64,000 bases of DNA from Chlorobaculum tepidum TLS (GTDB lineage: Bacteria > Bacteroidota > Chlorobiia > Chlorobiales > Chlorobiaceae), in the NCBI RefSeq assembly GCF_000006985.1, contig NC_002932.3, positions 917,109 to 981,108 of the forward strand, read 5' to 3'. Under the pieces are notes generated by a model, which was not told the origin of the DNA, made no database searches, and worked only from the letters and a program-made list of their open reading frames with translations. This document shows positions 9,313 through 18,196 of this stretch, in pieces (the stretch's first letter is position 1; each line of letters opens with the position of its first letter). The translations under genes were made by a program, and so were the position numbers.

Positions 9313-10782
9313 GTGAAAAGCTTTTTACCGCTCAGGCATTTTCTTGTCTGTATATCCTTGCAGGTTGTTGCTCTGTCTTCCGTATCGTTTGGTGCGGAGG
9401 AACCCGACAGCGCCTCGAACGTGCGAGCCTCACGTGTTTCGGAAATGCTCGATAGCCTCGTTACGGCTACCTATTTTCAGGATGACCGGTTTTCTTCGGC
9501 GGATAGGAGCGGCTCCGCCGGGTATCTTCCCAAAGAGTTCATCCCCCAGTTTAGCGACTCTGTTTATGCGTCAAGAATTGCTGCGCTCGCCAGCAAAAGC
9601 CGCTTCAATCTGGTTTATAATGATCATGTAAAAGGCTTTATTCGGCTTTATGCCGTTGACAAGAGGAAAATGGTATCGAAGGTGCTTGGCCTGACGCATA
9701 TCTATTTTCCGCTCTTTGACGAAGTGTTCAGGCAGTACGATATCCCTCCTGAAATGAAGTACCTCGCCATCGTGGAGTCTGCACTGAACCCCACGGCAGT
9801 GTCCCGGGCCGGCGCCCGTGGTCTCTGGCAGTTCATGAGTGGTACGGGCCGGATGTACGGATTGCAATCCTCTTCGTTCATTGAGGATCGCTATGACCCC
9901 ACAAAAGCGACCGTGGCGGCGTGCCAGCATCTTCGTGATCTGTATGACATGTTTGGCGACTGGTTTCTCGTTCTCGCGGCCTACAATGCCGGAGCCGGCA
10001 ATGTGCAGCGGGCGATCAGAAGAGCTGGCGGCGCTCACGATTACTGGGAGATATGGCCATACCTGCCGCAGGAGACGCGGGGTTACGTTCCGGCCTTCAT
10101 CGCGGTGACGTACGTCATGAACTACTACCGCGAGCACAACATCCGTCCCGCCCAGCCGGGATACCTCTACTCAGAGACCGCCATGGTTCCGGTCAAGCAG
10201 GCGCTGACCTTCGAGCAGCTCAACGAGACGCTTGGCGTTTCAATGGACGACCTCAAATTCCTCAATCCCCAGTACAAAGCGGGCCTCATTCCTGCCCCTG
10301 CATCCAGCCCCAACATGATCCGGCTTCCGAAACAATACGTGCAGCTGTTCCTGCAAAAGGAGCAGCAGATCTATGCGTACAAGCCGGAGATGGTTGAAGA
10401 GAAGGAGCGTCTGTATGCCATGGTTCAGGAGAACGACCGGCAGGATGTGGTGTTTAGCAGTGGCCGGGGCCAAAAGACGCACGTGGTTGGCAAACGGGAG
10501 ACACTCGCAAGCGTTGCTCGTAAATATGGCTGTTCGGTCAGTCAGATTATTGACTGGAACAATCTGAAAAGTGCAAAGCTGAGGCCGGGCCAGCGGCTGG
10601 TGGTATTCAAGGTGGTCAATGAGCGATTCTCCCGAAACGCATCTGCCACGAAACTCAAGGGCAAAAAAGGCCGACTGAAATCAAAGGCGAGCAACGCTGC
10701 AGGCAAAAGCAAAGTTCTCAAGAAAAGCAAGAGCGGTAAAAAGGCCGGTAAGAAGAGCGGGACAAAGAAAAAACGCAAATAA
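9313..10782 (+). CDS. mltD: Membrane-bound lytic murein transglycosylase with LysM (MltD-like)
   Basis: Cleaves glycan strands of peptidoglycan in the periplasm, forming 1,6-anhydromuropeptides. I start it at GTG 9313, which gives a signal peptide (VKSFLPLRHFLVCISLQVV, cleavage near SFGA-EE); the frame is open from ATG 9172 but the extra 47 residues look non-conserved. The SLT domain has the catalytic Glu in KYLAIVESALNP and then GARGLWQFMSGTGRMYGL and AAYNAGAGNVQRAI. A LysM peptidoglycan-binding repeat lies around 10480-10610. The last ~50 residues are a Lys/Ser/Gly-rich tail that may bind wall or nucleic acid polymers. The gene stands alone. Confidence 0.9.
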   Translation: MKSFLPLRHFLVCISLQVVALSSVSFGAEEPDSASNVRASRVSEMLDSLVTATYFQDDRFSSADRSGSAGYLPKEFIPQFSDSVYASRIAALASKSRFNLVYNDHVKGFIRLYAVDKRKMVSKVLGLTHIYFPLFDEVFRQYDIPPEMKYLAIVESALNPTAVSRAGARGLWQFMSGTGRMYGLQSSSFIEDRYDPTKATVAACQHLRDLYDMFGDWFLVLAAYNAGAGNVQRAIRRAGGAHDYWEIWPYLPQETRGYVPAFIAVTYVMNYYREHNIRPAQPGYLYSETAMVPVKQALTFEQLNETLGVSMDDLKFLNPQYKAGLIPAPASSPNMIRLPKQYVQLFLQKEQQIYAYKPEMVEEKERLYAMVQENDRQDVVFSSGRGQKTHVVGKRETLASVARKYGCSVSQIIDWNNLKSAKLRPGQRLVVFKVVNERFSRNASATKLKGKKGRLKSKASNAAGKSKVLKKSKSGKKAGKKSGTKKKRK

Positions 10783-10829
10783 CAGATCACAGATTACAGA
10801 TGCGCTTCACGGGATTGCAGACTGTTGGC

Positions 10830-10845
10830 GATTCTGACCAGAATC
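10830..10845. promoter_or_regulatory. Short dyad upstream of the ArsA-like gene
   Basis: GATTCTG AC CAGAATC is a perfect 7-bp dyad with a 2-base centre, too tight for a hairpin and more like a protein-binding site. It lies about 150 bp before the ArsA-like start. No function can be assigned. Confidence 0.3.
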
Positions 10846-10991
10846 AGCGATGGTTTGACCAGTTGTTCTGCTTGTCATTGTAAGTTTTTTTTTATCTTAA
10901 GCATTCAATTTTCGCGCGCACCGTTTGTCCAGTCTTTTCTGGGGTACGGCCAGTTTCTTTAACCACCAACAAAGGGTACTTAACACAGCGT

Positions 10992-12179
10992 ATGCGTAAT
11001 ATCATTTTCACCGGTAAGGGAGGCGTCGGCAAGACTTCCGTTGCAGCAGCAACCGCCCTGAAAGCAGCAGATATGGGTTACAAGACCCTCATCATGTCGA
11101 CCGACCCGGCCCACAGCCTTGGTGACTCTCTCGACATAGAGCTTGGCCCTTCGCCCGTCAAGGTCGCGGAGAACCTCTGGGGACAGGAAGTGAGCGTTTT
11201 CGGCGATCTCAACCTGAACTGGGATGTGGTTCGCGAGCACTTCGCTCACCTGATGGCCTCGCGTGGCATTGAAGGTGTCTACGCCGAAGAGATGGGTGTG
11301 CTTCCCGGTATGGAGGAGCTGTTCTCGCTTTCCTACATCAAACGCTATAACGAAGAACAGAAAGATTTCGACCTTCTGGTCGTTGACTGTGCGCCGACCG
11401 GCGAAACCCTTCGCTTGCTGTCGCTGCCGGAGACCTTCGGCTGGTTCATCAAGATGATCCGCAACATCGAGAAGTACATGGTCAAGCCGGTGATTCGTCC
11501 GCTCTCCAAGAAGGTCAAGAAACTCGATGATTTCGTGGCTCCCGAAGAGGTCTATGAAAAGGTGGACAACCTCTTCTCTTCGACTGAAGGCATCATCGAC
11601 CTGCTCGCAGACGGTACCAAAACCACCATGCGCCTCGTGATGAACCCGGAGAAGATGGTCATCAAGGAGTCGATGCGTGCACTGACCTACCTGAACCTCT
11701 ACGGTATCACGGTTGACAGAATCACCATCAACCGCGTCATGCCCGACCAGAGCCCCGACCCGTATTTCCAGCAGTGGCGCAACATCCAGCAGAAGTATAT
11801 CGACCAGATCAACAGCGCCTTCGCACCGATTCCGGTTGCCGAAGTGCCGCTGTTCAACAACGAGGTGGTCGGTCTGGAGATGCTTCGCAAGGTTGGTGAG
11901 AAGGTTTACGGCGACGAGAACCCGCTCGATATCTTCTTCAGGGAGGATCCGATCAACATCACCAAAATCTCCGACGGCCACTACAAGGTTCGGGTGAAGC
12001 TGCCATTCATGGAGAGCATGGGTCTGGAGCCGAAGATCATGAAGCTCGGTGATGACCTGACCATCCGTATCGGCGACTACCAGAAGATCGTCGCGCTTCC
12101 GATCTTCCTTGCCGGCATGGAGTCAACCGGAGCATCGTTTGACAGTGGCTGGCTGAACATCGACTTTACCAAGGAGTAA
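10992..12179 (+). CDS. ArsA-family anion-transporting ATPase with C-terminal Hsp20-like domain
   Basis: 395 residues. The deviant Walker [10 protein letters not shown] (residues 8-16), [11 protein letters not shown] switch region and [14 protein letters not shown] are typical of ArsA/GET3 ATPases of the SIMIBI class. Family members drive arsenite efflux or, as Get3, deliver tail-anchored membrane proteins. Only one cysteine is visible (in VVDCAPTG) and it is not at an arsenite-binding position, so arsenite transport is doubtful. The last ~85 residues resemble the Hsp20/alpha-crystallin-like domain seen on cyanobacterial and green-sulfur ArsA proteins. No arsB, arsC or arsR lies nearby. A strong terminator follows. 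Confidence 0.88.
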   Translation: MRNIIFTGKGGVGKTSVAAATALKAADMGYKTLIMSTDPAHSLGDSLDIELGPSPVKVAENLWGQEVSVFGDLNLNWDVVREHFAHLMASRGIEGVYAEEMGVLPGMEELFSLSYIKRYNEEQKDFDLLVVDCAPTGETLRLLSLPETFGWFIKMIRNIEKYMVKPVIRPLSKKVKKLDDFVAPEEVYEKVDNLFSSTEGIIDLLADGTKTTMRLVMNPEKMVIKESMRALTYLNLYGITVDRITINRVMPDQSPDPYFQQWRNIQQKYIDQINSAFAPIPVAEVPLFNNEVVGLEMLRKVGEKVYGDENPLDIFFREDPINITKISDGHYKVRVKLPFMESMGLEPKIMKLGDDLTIRIGDYQKIVALPIFLAGMESTGASFDSGWLNIDFTKE

Positions 12180-12211
12180 CAGGCCCCTTTCTTTCATAGC
12201 CTATTTGGAGG

Positions 12212-12248
12212 AACAGGAGAACCTGCCGGTGTGGCAGGTTTTCCTGTT
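12212..12248 (+). terminator. Rho-independent-type terminator after the ArsA-like gene
   Basis: A long hairpin: arms AACAGGAGAACCTGCC and GGCAGGTTTTCCTGTT around a 5-base loop, with one mismatch. It begins about 30 bp after the stop codon. The T-run is short and interrupted. Confidence 0.75.
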
Positions 12249-12357
12249 TGTGGGTTTGCCTGAGTGATAAGGAATTTACACGCGCAGCTTCCCGTTATTC
12301 TGGCTGAATTGTTATCTTCCAGACATAGTTAATTGACGATTTTTCTGAGTACTACGA

Positions 12358-13419
12358 ATGCAACAACTACAGGATTTACGAGTTTCAAGAATCATTACTC
12401 TTAGCTCGCCAAAGGCACTGAAGGAAAAATTGCCCGTAACGGAGCATATTGCCGATACGGTCTACAAGGCTAGGCAGGAAGTTGAGAATATTCTGACCGG
12501 CAAGGACAGCCGTATGCTGGTCATCGTCGGCCCATGCTCCATTCACGACATCAAGGCGGCTCGTGACTATGCCTCGCGCCTTTTTGCTTTGCGCAAAGAA
12601 CTCGAATCGGAGTTCTGCATTGTCATGAGGGTTTATTTCGAGAAACCACGGACGACCATCGGCTGGAAAGGGTTCATCAACGACCCTCATCTCAACGATA
12701 CCTACGATATCGAGCATGGCCTGTTCCATGCCCGAAAGCTGTTGATTGAGCTGAATGAAATGGGCCTGCCCGCAGCCACGGAGTTTCTCGATCCGATCTC
12801 GCCGCAATATGTTGCTGACCTGATCAGCTGGGCAGCCATTGGCGCGCGTACCATCGAGTCACAGACTCACCGCCAGATGGCCAGTGGCCTGTCAATGCCG
12901 GTCGGTTTTAAAAACGCGACCGATGGGCGCCTTCAGGTGGCCATCGACGCTATTCGGTCGGCGATGCACCAGCACAGTTTTCTCGGAATCGACCAAGACG
13001 GGCACAGCAGCGTCATCACCACCAAAGGGAACCCGTTTGGCCATCTCGTGCTGCGCGGCGGCTCTAGCAAGCCGAACTACGATGCCGACAGCATCGCCCA
13101 TGCTGAAAAACAGTTGCGCAAGGCCGACCTGACTCCGCATCTGCTGGTCGATTGCAGCCATGCTAACTCCGGCAAGAAGTGTGGTAATCAGCTCAAGGTC
13201 TGGGCCGATATTCTTGCCCAGAAGGAGCAGGGCAACACCAGCATCGTAGGGGTCATGATCGAGAGCAATATCTTCTCTGGAAACCAGCCTTTCCCGGTCG
13301 ATCCGAGAGAGCTGCAATACGGCGTCTCGATTACCGACGAGTGCGTCTCTTGGGAGGAGACCGAGAGGATGCTTCGGGATGGAGCCGCATTCATGAAGCA
13401 GGTTCGCTCGAAAGCCTGA
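12358..13419 (+). CDS. aroF: 3-deoxy-7-phosphoheptulonate synthase, class I (AroG/F/H type)
   Basis: Condenses phosphoenolpyruvate and erythrose 4-phosphate in the first step of the shikimate pathway to aromatic amino acids, quinones and folate. The 353-residue product is of the AroG type: VGPCSIHD (residues 57-64), [44 protein letters not shown] and [10 protein letters not shown], which supply PEP and metal ligands. The N-terminal extension (first ~40 residues) is the region where E. coli isoenzymes bind their feedback amino acid; which one acts here is not readable. It is monocistronic by position. The symbol aroF is used loosely, as isoenzyme identity is unknown. Confidence 0.95.
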   Translation: MQQLQDLRVSRIITLSSPKALKEKLPVTEHIADTVYKARQEVENILTGKDSRMLVIVGPCSIHDIKAARDYASRLFALRKELESEFCIVMRVYFEKPRTTIGWKGFINDPHLNDTYDIEHGLFHARKLLIELNEMGLPAATEFLDPISPQYVADLISWAAIGARTIESQTHRQMASGLSMPVGFKNATDGRLQVAIDAIRSAMHQHSFLGIDQDGHSSVITTKGNPFGHLVLRGGSSKPNYDADSIAHAEKQLRKADLTPHLLVDCSHANSGKKCGNQLKVWADILAQKEQGNTSIVGVMIESNIFSGNQPFPVDPRELQYGVSITDECVSWEETERMLRDGAAFMKQVRSKA

Positions 13420-13468
13420 TGGCTCAGCCGTCGAAAATTTTTATCAACCATAACCTTTCATCATTGCC

Positions 13469-13672
13469 ATGAACATCGATAAAGCTGTCTACGCAGTTGC
13501 GGGATTTTTTGTTATCGCCAGCGTCCTGCTGTCCATCTATCATAACCAGAACTGGCTCTGGTTTACCGGATTCGTTGGATTAAACCTTTTCCAGGCAGCG
13601 TTTACCGGCTTCTGCCCGCTTGCAAAGATCCTTAAGGCTGCGGGTGTGAAACCGGGGCATGCATTTGAATGA
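13469..13672 (+). CDS. Small membrane protein, DUF2892/YgaP-transmembrane-like
   Basis: 67 residues with two hydrophobic helices (about residues 6-25 and 30-48). The motif [17 protein letters not shown] at the end matches the membrane part of YgaP-type proteins (DUF2892), which in some bacteria is fused to a rhodanese sulfurtransferase domain. Here it stands alone. The cysteine in the FCPL motif is kept. Function of the isolated domain is unknown. It precedes the GNAT-like gene on the same strand with a small gap from the preferred start there. Confidence 0.75.
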   Translation: MNIDKAVYAVAGFFVIASVLLSIYHNQNWLWFTGFVGLNLFQAAFTGFCPLAKILKAAGVKPGHAFE

Positions 13673-13752
13673 TCCACATTGGATGGCAGGAGTCCATTTT
13701 CGTAACGGGATTCCTGCTGTTTAATCCACGTCACTACCCTATTCAAACCATC

Positions 13753-14886
13753 ATGAGCATCGAAATCAGGCGGGTCAATACCAGCCGTGAGCGCAAACAG
13801 TTCATCAAGTTTGCGTGGAAGGTGTACAGAAAAGATCCTGAGCTGAACAGAAACTGGGTGCCACCGGTGATTTCGGACTACATGAAAACCCTCGATACCG
13901 AGCGCTATCCACTCTATGAGCATGCCGATCTGGCGATGTTCACTGCCTGGAAGGATGGTGTCATGGTTGGTACGATTGCTGCAATCCACAACCACCGGCA
14001 TAACGAGGTTCATCAGGACAAGGTTGGATTCTGGGGTTTTTTCGAGTGTGTGAACGACCAGAAAGTGGCCGATGCTTTGTTTGAAGCGGCTGCCATGTGG
14101 TTGAAAAGCAAAGGTCTTGATACGATGCGGGGGCCCGTAAGCCCGTCCATGAACGACCAGTGCGGCATGCTTACCAAAGGCTACGACAGCCCGCCGGTGT
14201 TTCTGATGCTTTACAACCCGCCTTACTACAACGACTTGTGCCTGAACAGCGGCCATAAGATCGGTCAGGAGCTTCTTGCCTGGTATATCGATCAGAAGAT
14301 GATCGACATCGGTCGCCTGAGCCGCATCGCCCAGCATGTGCTGAAGCGCGAAGGTCTGACCGTTCGCGACATGGACATGAAGAAGTATGATAGCGAAGTG
14401 GAGAAGATCAGGGAGATTTACAACAAGGCGTGGGAGAAGAACTGGGGCTTCGTGCCGATGACCGACAAGGAGTTCGAATTCATGGCCAAGAGCCTCAAGC
14501 CGCTGGCCGACCCGCACTTCATCTATTTCGTCGAGGACAAAAACGGCAAGGCCATCGGCTTTTCGCTGACGCTGCCCGACATCAACCAGGCGCTCAAACA
14601 CGTCAACGGCAATCCCTTCACGCCGTGGGGTCTGGTTAAATACCTCTGGTACAAACGTAACATTTCGATGTTCCGCACCATCACGATGGGCGTGCTGCCG
14701 GAGTATCGCAACAAGGGGATCGACAGCATCATGAATGCGCGAATTTCTGAATATGGCGGAAAGTACGGTCTGTTCGCCAGCGAGATGAGCTGGGTGCTCA
14801 AGTCCAACGAAGCGATGAGCAAGCTCGCCAAAGTGATCGGTGGTGTTCCGTACAAGGAGTACGTGATCTATGAAAAGGCGATCTGA
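13753..14886 (+). CDS. GNAT-fold acetyltransferase-like protein of unknown substrate
   Basis: 377 residues from ATG 13753; an earlier in-frame ATG at 13669 overlaps the preceding stop codon, but the added 28 residues look unrelated to the start MSIEIRRVNTSRERKQFIKFAWKVY (shown in parts only as MSIEIRRVN). The C-terminal half has the pattern of a GNAT domain: TMGVLPEYRNKGIDSIMNARI, where the acetyl-CoA pyrophosphate loop would lie, followed by EMSWVLKSNEAM. Many genomes carry this long two-lobed form annotated only as hypothetical. Substrate and pathway are unknown. A strong bidirectional terminator follows. Confidence 0.75.
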   Translation: MSIEIRRVNTSRERKQFIKFAWKVYRKDPELNRNWVPPVISDYMKTLDTERYPLYEHADLAMFTAWKDGVMVGTIAAIHNHRHNEVHQDKVGFWGFFECVNDQKVADALFEAAAMWLKSKGLDTMRGPVSPSMNDQCGMLTKGYDSPPVFLMLYNPPYYNDLCLNSGHKIGQELLAWYIDQKMIDIGRLSRIAQHVLKREGLTVRDMDMKKYDSEVEKIREIYNKAWEKNWGFVPMTDKEFEFMAKSLKPLADPHFIYFVEDKNGKAIGFSLTLPDINQALKHVNGNPFTPWGLVKYLWYKRNISMFRTITMGVLPEYRNKGIDSIMNARISEYGGKYGLFASEMSWVLKSNEAMSKLAKVIGGVPYKEYVIYEKAI

Positions 14887-14919
14887 AGTTTTTCGGAACA
14901 GAACAGCTGGTATAGCTAT

Positions 14920-14959
14920 AAACGACGAAGGGGCCCAGATGAGCCCCTTTGTCGTTTTT
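14920..14959. terminator. Bidirectional terminator between convergent genes
   Basis: The stem AAACGACGAAGGGGC / GCCCCTTTGTCGTTT has a short loop and one mismatch, with T-rich sequence on the right and A-rich on the left. It sits between the GNAT-like gene (plus) and the porin-like gene (minus), which converge here. Confidence 0.85.
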
Positions 14960-15002
14960 GTCTTTTAACCTAACCAACCTTGAAACGGGAAACACCACAC
15001 TC

Positions 15003-15695
15003 TCAGAACGAGGCCATAAAGACCAGGTAAGATTTTTCGGTATCCGGGTTGTAGATGGCGGATGCGGTGTAGCGATCCTTCGAGATCGAAATGCCGGTGT
15101 TGACCAGTGCGAGTTTCTTGCCTTCTCCATCGCCATAGTAGCCTTCGTTACCAAGACCGGCAGTTGCTTTGGCGGTGTAGCCGTTTTTGTCGTAGAACTT
15201 GTAGTTGGCCTCGCAATACCATGCGTTGTCGTAATCGTTACCGCCAACGAAAACCCCAGCCATCAAACTGGCATTTTTGTAGGTGTAGGTACCGCTGACT
15301 TCGACGGTGTTGGCGCTATCCTTGCCGAAATCAAAGGTGTTGGTTTCTCCACCCTCCACAGGCACATAGTAGTCGGTAACAGCGAAGGTGACAGGGCCGA
15401 CGGGCATACTGACGGTGAGGTCAACCTCTTTGTAACGGTAATCAGAGTTGTTTATGCGAGGGGTGTTTTTTTCGATCGCGTAGGAACCCCATAATCCGAC
15501 GTTCAAACCGTTCTTGAAGGTGTAAGAAAGGTTTGGCTGGATGGCTGGGGAATCACCGATCTCTGCGCCTCTCCAGACATAGCTGCTGACGACATCTGCA
15601 CCGATTTTGAAGCCTTCATCGGCCTTGGCGCTGGTTGAACCGAACCCTGCGAACAGTACTGCGGCGAGGGCAATCAGTTTTGCTGTCTTTTTCAT
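15003..15695 (-). CDS. TorF-like putative outer-membrane porin in the amt-PII operon
   Basis: 230 residues from ATG 15695, which follows a good ribosome binding site (AAGGAGTT). It starts with a signal peptide (MKKTAKLIALAAVLFAGFGS, cleavage near AKA-DE). The rest is alternating polar and aromatic beta-strand sequence, ending in Phe (VFMASF), the usual outer-membrane barrel signature; the SSYVWRGAEIGDSPAIQP stretch resembles the TIGR02001/TorF family. It lies downstream of amt and the PII gene on the same strand, an arrangement known for this family, so it may form an outer-membrane pore for ammonium. That role is inference. Confidence 0.82.
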   Translation of the reverse strand: MKKTAKLIALAAVLFAGFGSTSAKADEGFKIGADVVSSYVWRGAEIGDSPAIQPNLSYTFKNGLNVGLWGSYAIEKNTPRINNSDYRYKEVDLTVSMPVGPVTFAVTDYYVPVEGGETNTFDFGKDSANTVEVSGTYTYKNASLMAGVFVGGNDYDNAWYCEANYKFYDKNGYTAKATAGLGNEGYYGDGEGKKLALVNTGISISKDRYTASAIYNPDTEKSYLVFMASF

Positions 15696-15743
15696 CGAGA
15701 ATAACTCCTTTGTTGTGGTGTTATGGTTTGTGTGGTTTGGAAT

Positions 15744-15770
15744 GGCGGCCCCGCTTTTCAGGGAGCCGCC
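15744..15770 (-). terminator. Hairpin between PII gene and porin-like gene
   Basis: GGCGGCTCCC / GGGGCCGCC on the minus strand form a GC-rich stem with one mismatch. No T-run follows, so it more likely stabilises or partly terminates the upstream amt-PII message than ends it completely. Confidence 0.55.
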
Positions 15771-15791
15771 GTAAACAAACAATCGTGTAAA

Positions 15792-16133
15792 TCAGCCGAT
15801 GGCGGCGTGTCCCTTTTCCTCGGTTCTGATTCGGATGCACTCGGGGAGGTCGAAGATAAAAATTTTCCCATCTCCTATCTCGCCGGTTTTCGCGCCCTTG
15901 ATGATCGCCTTGACCGTGGCGTCAGCGAACTCCTCGTTGACGGCGATTTCAAGCTTGACCTTTTTGAGAAGGTTCACCTCGCTCGGTATGCCGCGATACA
16001 TTTCGGTGTATCCGCCCTGCGCGCCGCATCCGAGAGCATTGGTTACGGTCATCTTGCGTATCCCCGCTGCGGCAAGGCTTTTCTTGACGTCCGGCAGCTT
16101 GTGGGGCTGTATCATTGCTACGATGTATTTCAT
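15792..16133 (-). CDS. glnK: PII-family nitrogen regulator lacking the uridylylation tyrosine
   Basis: 113-residue trimeric signal protein that binds ATP/ADP and 2-oxoglutarate and gates the ammonium transporter encoded just upstream. The start [13 protein letters not shown] and the C-terminal [20 protein letters not shown] fit the family. The sequence aligns with E. coli GlnB without gaps up to the T-loop, where RGIPSEV replaces RGAEYMV: position 51 is Ser, not Tyr, and position 49 is Ile. Uridylylation by GlnD and the cyanobacterial Ser49 phosphorylation are therefore both unlikely. It lies 23 bp after amt on the same strand. Confidence 0.93.
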   Translation of the reverse strand: MKYIVAMIQPHKLPDVKKSLAAAGIRKMTVTNALGCGAQGGYTEMYRGIPSEVNLLKKVKLEIAVNEEFADATVKAIIKGAKTGEIGDGKIFIFDLPECIRIRTEEKGHAAIG

Positions 16134-16156
16134 TGCTTGTGCTCCGTTTAAATGCT

Positions 16157-17482
16157 TTACTGGGTTGTGTAGATATCGAAGCCATAATAAGCTTCTTCTT
16201 CATGTTCTGAAATATCGAGGCCTTTCATCTCCTCATCCTTGTGGACGCGCAGGATACCCATAGCCTTGAGGATCAGGAACAGCACCATCATGGTGACGAA
16301 TCCCCAGAACGGCACAACCAGTGAGCCGACAAGCTGGGCAACCATCGGCTGACCGCCGAAGATCCAGGCAGCCACACCGCCCCAGATGCCGTTTAGTCCA
16401 TGCACCGGCCATGCGCCGACCGGGTCATCAATCCGGAGCTTGTCGAGCAGCATGATACCGAGCACGACAAGGATACCGCCAACAGCGCCGATGATCAGCG
16501 ATGCATTATAGGAGACCACATCGCAGTTGGCCGTGATGGCAACCAGACCGGCAAGCATACCGTTCAGCGCCATCGTGAGGTCAGGTTTCTTGAAGAGGCC
16601 CCAGGCGAAGATCATGGCGACCACGGCACCAGCGCAGGCCGCCAGAGTGGTGTTGACCGCGATCTTCATGACGGCGGCCGTGTTGTCGCCACCAACGATG
16701 GCAAGCTGGCTGCCGGGGTTGAAGCCGTACCAGCCGATCAGGAGAATGAACACGCCCAGGGTGCTGAGCGCCAGGTTGTGGCCAGGCATAGCGTTCGGGG
16801 TGCCGTCTTCATTGAACCTTCCGATACGTGGGCCGAGCACGATGGCACCAGCGAGACCGGCAAAACCACCGAGCGCGTGCACCAGAAGCGAACCGGCGAA
16901 GTCATGGAAGCCGAGCGCTTTCAGCCAGCCGCCGCCCCAGAGCCAGAAGCCGCTGATGGGATAGACAACAGCCGAGATGACCGCAGAATAGATCAGGTAG
17001 GCCCTGAACTGCATCCTTCCTGCAACGGCGCCCGAGACGATCGTGGCGGCTGTGGCGGCGAAGGCAACCTGGAACAGGAAGTCAACTGCCGGATAGAGCG
17101 TGCCTCCTGCGATTTCAGGCATGGCCGTGCTGATGCCAGGGCCGCCAAATCCGAAGAATCCTCCGCTGAAGGCTTCACCAGGATACATCAGGCCGTAGCC
17201 GACGAAATAGTAAATGATACCGCCGATCGCCATGTCCATAAGGTTCTTGAACAAGATGTTCACGGCGTTCTTGGCGGAGTTCAGTCCGGTTTCAACGAGC
17301 GCGAAGCCTGCCTGCATGAACAGCACCAGCACGGCGCAGATGAACAGGAAGAAGTTGTCGATGGCGAATGCATTGACGGCATCAGGCGTCGGAGTTGCCG
17401 CCTGGATTGGCGGACTGAAGGTTGCCGCTGCCAGCAGGAGGCCAGCGGCAATCGCTCCGGATTTCGACAGAAATGATTTCAT
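16157..17482 (-). CDS. amt: Ammonium transporter (Amt)
   Basis: 441 residues: a signal peptide (cleaved near IQA-AT) followed by 11 membrane segments, as usual for Amt proteins, which pass ammonium across the inner membrane as trimers. Recognisable parts are [38 protein letters not shown] with the pore histidine region, and [14 protein letters not shown] with the second pore histidine. It is first in an operon with the PII gene and the porin-like gene, the classic pairing in which PII plugs the transporter when ammonium is plentiful. The C-terminal tail, which contacts PII, is present. Confidence 0.96.
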   Translation of the reverse strand: MKSFLSKSGAIAAGLLLAAATFSPPIQAATPTPDAVNAFAIDNFFLFICAVLVLFMQAGFALVETGLNSAKNAVNILFKNLMDMAIGGIIYYFVGYGLMYPGEAFSGGFFGFGGPGISTAMPEIAGGTLYPAVDFLFQVAFAATAATIVSGAVAGRMQFRAYLIYSAVISAVVYPISGFWLWGGGWLKALGFHDFAGSLLVHALGGFAGLAGAIVLGPRIGRFNEDGTPNAMPGHNLALSTLGVFILLIGWYGFNPGSQLAIVGGDNTAAVMKIAVNTTLAACAGAVVAMIFAWGLFKKPDLTMALNGMLAGLVAITANCDVVSYNASLIIGAVGGILVVLGIMLLDKLRIDDPVGAWPVHGLNGIWGGVAAWIFGGQPMVAQLVGSLVVPFWGFVTMMVLFLILKAMGILRVHKDEEMKGLDISEHEEEAYYGFDIYTTQ

Positions 17483-17730
17483 GATCTGGAGCCGTTACGG
17501 TTGATAAAAAAAATAAAGTCAGCTGTGTTGTATGGCGTGAGTTTTTTAACTCATCGCATGTTTTAAATATAAAATTTTAATAAAAAATACAAAAAAGCAA
17601 GAATGAATTAGTTTAAATTCGTCGATATGCTAAAAAAATAAAGTCTTGTTGCGGGTTCGGAGTTTGCTCTCATCGAGGGAACGCGGTACCTTGCAATCAG
17701 GCTTTTTCATGATGTAGCGCTCTGAGTGCT
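17483..17730. promoter_or_regulatory. AT-rich divergent promoter region upstream of amt
   Basis: 248 bp without a gene between amt (minus) and the kinase gene (plus). It is strongly AT-rich from 17560 to 17640. An imperfect palindrome centred near 17546 (TGAGTT-TTTT-AACTCA, extended by ATGGCG/TCGCAT) could be an operator for nitrogen control. I saw no convincing -24/-12 sigma-54 element. Confidence 0.4.
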
Positions 17731-18153
17731 ATGAGCTATTACTGGTTGTCGCTGCCCTCGATGATCGAAGAGATTCCCAGGCTTCGTCATTTTCTGGGCG
17801 TTGTTGCGCGCATTGAGGGATACCGCGACGCATTCATCCTGGACCTCGAATTAACCGTCCATGAGGCTTTTGTTAACGCTGTCAGGCATGGTAACCATGG
17901 CAACGCCGCATTTCCGGTCACCATAACGCTTGAGGCTGGAGACATTGATGGTGAGCGGTTTCTGGAGGTTCGAGTCCAGGACTGTGGAGAAGGATTTCAC
18001 CCGGAGCGCGCCATCGCCGTGATCTGTTCAAGCCGAAACGCTACTGCTTTTGGCGGGCGAGGCTTGTTGTTTGTAGACCGGTTTGTCGAAAGCTACAGGA
18101 TCGAACAGGCGTCGGGCGGTTGTGTAGTGGTATTGCGTTATATTCCTTACTAA
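17731..18153 (+). CDS. RsbW-like anti-sigma kinase (HATPase_c_2)
   Basis: 140-residue GHKL ATPase. The N-box LELTVHEAFVNAVRHGN, the G1 box VQDCGEGFHP and the G2 box GGRGLLFVDRF are all present. Proteins of this kind bind and phosphorylate STAS-domain antagonists, and sequester a sigma factor or control another output. No sigma factor gene or STAS gene is adjacent; the STAS protein at 1012-1632 is the only candidate partner in the window. It precedes pgi by 43 bp on the same strand, but a functional link to glycolysis is not evident. Confidence 0.87.
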   Translation: MSYYWLSLPSMIEEIPRLRHFLGVVARIEGYRDAFILDLELTVHEAFVNAVRHGNHGNAAFPVTITLEAGDIDGERFLEVRVQDCGEGFHPERAIAVICSSRNATAFGGRGLLFVDRFVESYRIEQASGGCVVVLRYIPY

Positions 18154-18196
18154 TCAATAACGAATAATTGTTTAACCTTTTAACGATCTGCTGACC

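Noticed and set aside
16400-17476. 358-codon plus-strand frame opposite amt
   Set aside because: Exact antisense of a strongly conserved transporter; no domain.
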